From the NCBI GenBank assembly GCA_036389955.1, contig DASVVJ010000463.1, positions 1-15,544 of the forward strand: a stretch of 15,544 nt of DNA. Direction: 5' to 3'. The stretch's first letter is position 1, and each line of letters begins with the position of its first letter. The DNA comes from DATHBR01 sp036389955. GTDB lineage: Bacteria > Myxococcota > Myxococcia > Myxococcales > Myxococcaceae. The notes beneath the pieces are model-generated. The model did not search any database. It was not told where the DNA came from and was given only the letters and a program-made list of their open reading frames with translations. Position numbers and translations under genes: made by a program. This document shows, one piece after another, positions 13,816 to 15,544 of the stretch.

Positions 13816-15544
13816 TACTGCAACGACGCGGCGGCTGCCGCTAGCTTCTCCTGCGCGGCCTCCCATTCCATATAAAGCGACTCCAGCTCTTCCTTGCCGG
13901 CCCGGTGGGTGTCCATCAGGGGCTTGGCCCGGGCGAAATCGTTGTACAGGTCCGGGTCAGCCAGCTGGGCCTCGCGCTGCTTCTGCTCGGCCTCCAGCTT
14001 GGCGATGCGCTCCTCGATCCGGGAGATCTCCTTCTTGATGGGCCCCTCGACGGCGCTGCGGCGCTGGCGGGCCTCGGCCTCCAGGCGCTTGCGGTCCTTC
14101 TCCGTCATCGCGGCGGTGGGTGTTTTGTCACCCGCCCTGGCCTTGTCCGCCGCCCCGGCGGCCTCCGCGGCCAGACGGAGCTGTTCCTGGTGATACAGGT
14201 ATTCGTCCAGGTTGCCGGAGTAGGGCACCACCTTCCCGTCCGCCACGTCCCACACCTGCGTCGCCAGCCCGTTCACGAAGGCGCGGTTGTGCGAGACGAA
14301 CAGCAGCGTGCCCCCATAGCCCCGGAGCGCTTCGATGAGCATCTCGGACGAGTCGAGATCCAGGTGGTTGGTGGGCTCGTCCATCATCAGGAAGTTGGAC
14401 GGGCGCAGTAGCAGCTTGGCCAGCGCCACCCGGGCCCGTTCTCCACCCGAGAGCACGCCAATGGGCTTGTCCACGTCATCCCCGGAGAAGAGGAACGCGC
14501 CCAGCACCCCGCGCACGTAGCTCTGCGGCTTGTCGGCCGCCAGGGGCTGCACCTCCTCGAAGATGGTGTTGTGCTTGTCCAGGGTGTCGGCGTGGTGCTG
14601 CGCGTAGTAGCCCATCACCACGTTGTGCCCCAACGTCACCTTGCCGTCGTCCGGCACCAGCTCGCCGGCCAGGATCTTCAAGAGCGTCGTCTTACCGGCG
14701 CCGTTAGCGCCGATCACCGCGATGCGCTGGCCCCGCTCCACCCGCGCATCCAGCCCCGAGTACACCACCTGGCTGCCGTAACTCTTGCGGATGCCCTCGA
14801 GCATCGCCACGTCCCGCCCGGAGCGCTCCACCTCGGGGAAGCGGAAGTTCATCGTGGAGCGCTCCTCCAGCAGGTGCACCTCCTCGAGCTTCTCCAGCAT
14901 CTTCGCGCGGCTCTGCGCCTGGCGGGCCTTGGTCGCCTTGGCGCCGAACCGATCGATGAAGGCCTGCAGCTCGGCCCGGCGGGCCTCCACCTTCGCGGCG
15001 CGGGCCTTGAGCTGCTCCATCTCCTCGGCGCGCTGGCGCTTGTAGGTGTCGTAGTTGCCCACGTAGGAGCGCAGGCCCTCGATCTCCAGCGAGAGCACCC
15101 GCTTCACCTGCCGGTTGAGGAAGTCCCGGTCGTGTGAAATCAGGATCAGCGCCTTGTTCGAGCGGCGCAGGAAGTCGTCAAACCACGTGAGGGTGGGCAC
15201 ATCCAGGTGGTTGGTGGGCTCGTCCAGCAGCAGCAGGTCCGGGTCCTGGAGCAGCAGCCCCGCCAGCGCGGCACGCATCCGCCAGCCGCCCGACAGCGCC
15301 CCGGTGGGCTTGGCCAGGTCCGCCTCCCGGAAGCCCAGTCCCTTGAGAATGCGCTCGGCGTGGTGGCGCCCGTAATGCTCCTCGAAGTGGTCCAGCTCCG
15401 TGTGCAGATCCGCCAACGCCTGGGCCAGCTCGAGCTGCGTCTCCTCGTCCGGAGCCGCGGCCAGCGCCGTCTCGGTGCTCTTGAGCCGGGCCTCCAGGCT
15501 GTCGCGGCCGGGCACCGTGCTGAGCACCGCCTCCACCACCGTGC
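13815..15544 (-). CDS. ABC-F family ATPase, YheS-like (N-terminus cut by window edge)
   Basis: 574 residues are visible and the start is beyond the right edge, because the first Walker A is missing. ABC-F proteins have two ATPase domains and no membrane part; they bind the ribosomal E site and affect translation or give antibiotic resistance. Visible from the edge: the first signature LSGGWRMRAALA (~82-93), Walker B LLLLDEPTNHLD (~102-113), and the inter-domain linker (~150-235) with FIDRFGAKATKARQAQSRAK, which closely resembles Escherichia coli YheS. Then come the second Walker A GANGAGKT (~277-284), signature LSGGERAR (~363-370) and Walker B LMMDEPTNHLD (~384-394). A charged, coiled-coil-like tail (~470-574, KEISRIEERIAKLEAEQKQ) ends the protein. 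The LSGGWRMR form and linker favour a YheS-like housekeeping member over a dedicated resistance protein, but this cannot be settled from sequence alone. The methyltransferase start overlaps its stop. Confidence 0.94.
   Translation of the reverse strand, partial: TVVEAVLSTVPGRDSLEARLKSTETALAAAPDEETQLELAQALADLHTELDHFEEHYGRHHAERILKGLGFREADLAKPTGALSGGWRMRAALAGLLLQDPDLLLLDEPTNHLDVPTLTWFDDFLRRSNKALILISHDRDFLNRQVKRVLSLEIEGLRSYVGNYDTYKRQRAEEMEQLKARAAKVEARRAELQAFIDRFGAKATKARQAQSRAKMLEKLEEVHLLEERSTMNFRFPEVERSGRDVAMLEGIRKSYGSQVVYSGLDARVERGQRIAVIGANGAGKTTLLKILAGELVPDDGKVTLGHNVVMGYYAQHHADTLDKHNTIFEEVQPLAADKPQSYVRGVLGAFLFSGDDVDKPIGVLSGGERARVALAKLLLRPSNFLMMDEPTNHLDLDSSEMLIEALRGYGGTLLFVSHNRAFVNGLATQVWDVADGKVVPYSGNLDEYLYHQEQLRLAAEAAGAADKARAGDKTPTAAMTEKDRKRLEAEARQRRSAVEGPIKKEISRIEERIAKLEAEQKQREAQLADPDLYNDFARAKPLMDTHRAGKEELESLYMEWEAAQEKLAAAAASLQ

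Noticed and set aside
13816..13866. Earlier ATG start for the methyltransferase at 13866
   Set aside because: It would overlap the ABC-F gene by about 50 bases, and the added residues lack similarity to methyltransferase N-termini. The TAATG start is better.

Overview
The window reads like a high-GC deltaproteobacterial chromosome, most likely a myxobacterium (Myxococcota, Cystobacterineae-like). This is an inference from three things: very strong G/C third-position use, a lipoprotein-type polymorphic toxin with its immunity gene of the kind seen in myxobacteria, and CheB-like response regulators placed next to a GAF histidine kinase with no other chemotaxis genes. No rRNA, tRNA, CRISPR array, transposase or integrase is visible.

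Layout. (1) 1-1114, minus: the first 371 residues of selA (selenocysteine synthase), cut by the left edge. (2) 1221-4736, plus: a toxin-immunity island. It holds a decayed toxin leader (1221-1579), an orphan Imm52-like immunity gene (1594-2364), an intact lipoprotein-type polymorphic toxin with a pre-toxin TG segment and a PD-(D/E)xK-like nuclease end (2375-3973), and a second Imm52-like gene (3984-4736). Two repeated blocks, a toxin-leader block of about 205 bp and an immunity 3' block of about 279 bp, frame the variable parts. (3) 4751-7162, minus, convergent with the island: a periplasmic soluble lytic transglycosylase. (4) 7271-12947, plus, divergent from the transglycosylase: a membrane GAF histidine kinase, then three tandem CheB-like proteins (receiver plus methylesterase-fold domain). 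(5) 13054-15544, minus: a SAM-dependent methyltransferase whose start codon overlaps the stop of an upstream ABC-F ATPase (TAATG); the ATPase is cut by the right edge.

How the genes may work together. The toxin probably exits as a lipoprotein and kills non-kin by cutting nucleic acid, with the cytoplasmic immunity proteins neutralising it. The first unit looks like an older version of the same cassette whose toxin body was deleted while its immunity gene was kept. The kinase and the three CheB-like proteins could form a phosphorelay branch. All three receivers keep the phospho-acceptor Asp57, but none of the three effector domains keeps the full Ser-His-Asp methylesterase triad, so they may act as phosphorylation-dependent binding proteins rather than demethylases.

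The two most interesting points are the mosaic toxin/immunity cassette with built-in homology arms and the triplet of triad-broken CheB paralogs. Every family name was assigned by reading motifs, without a database search.
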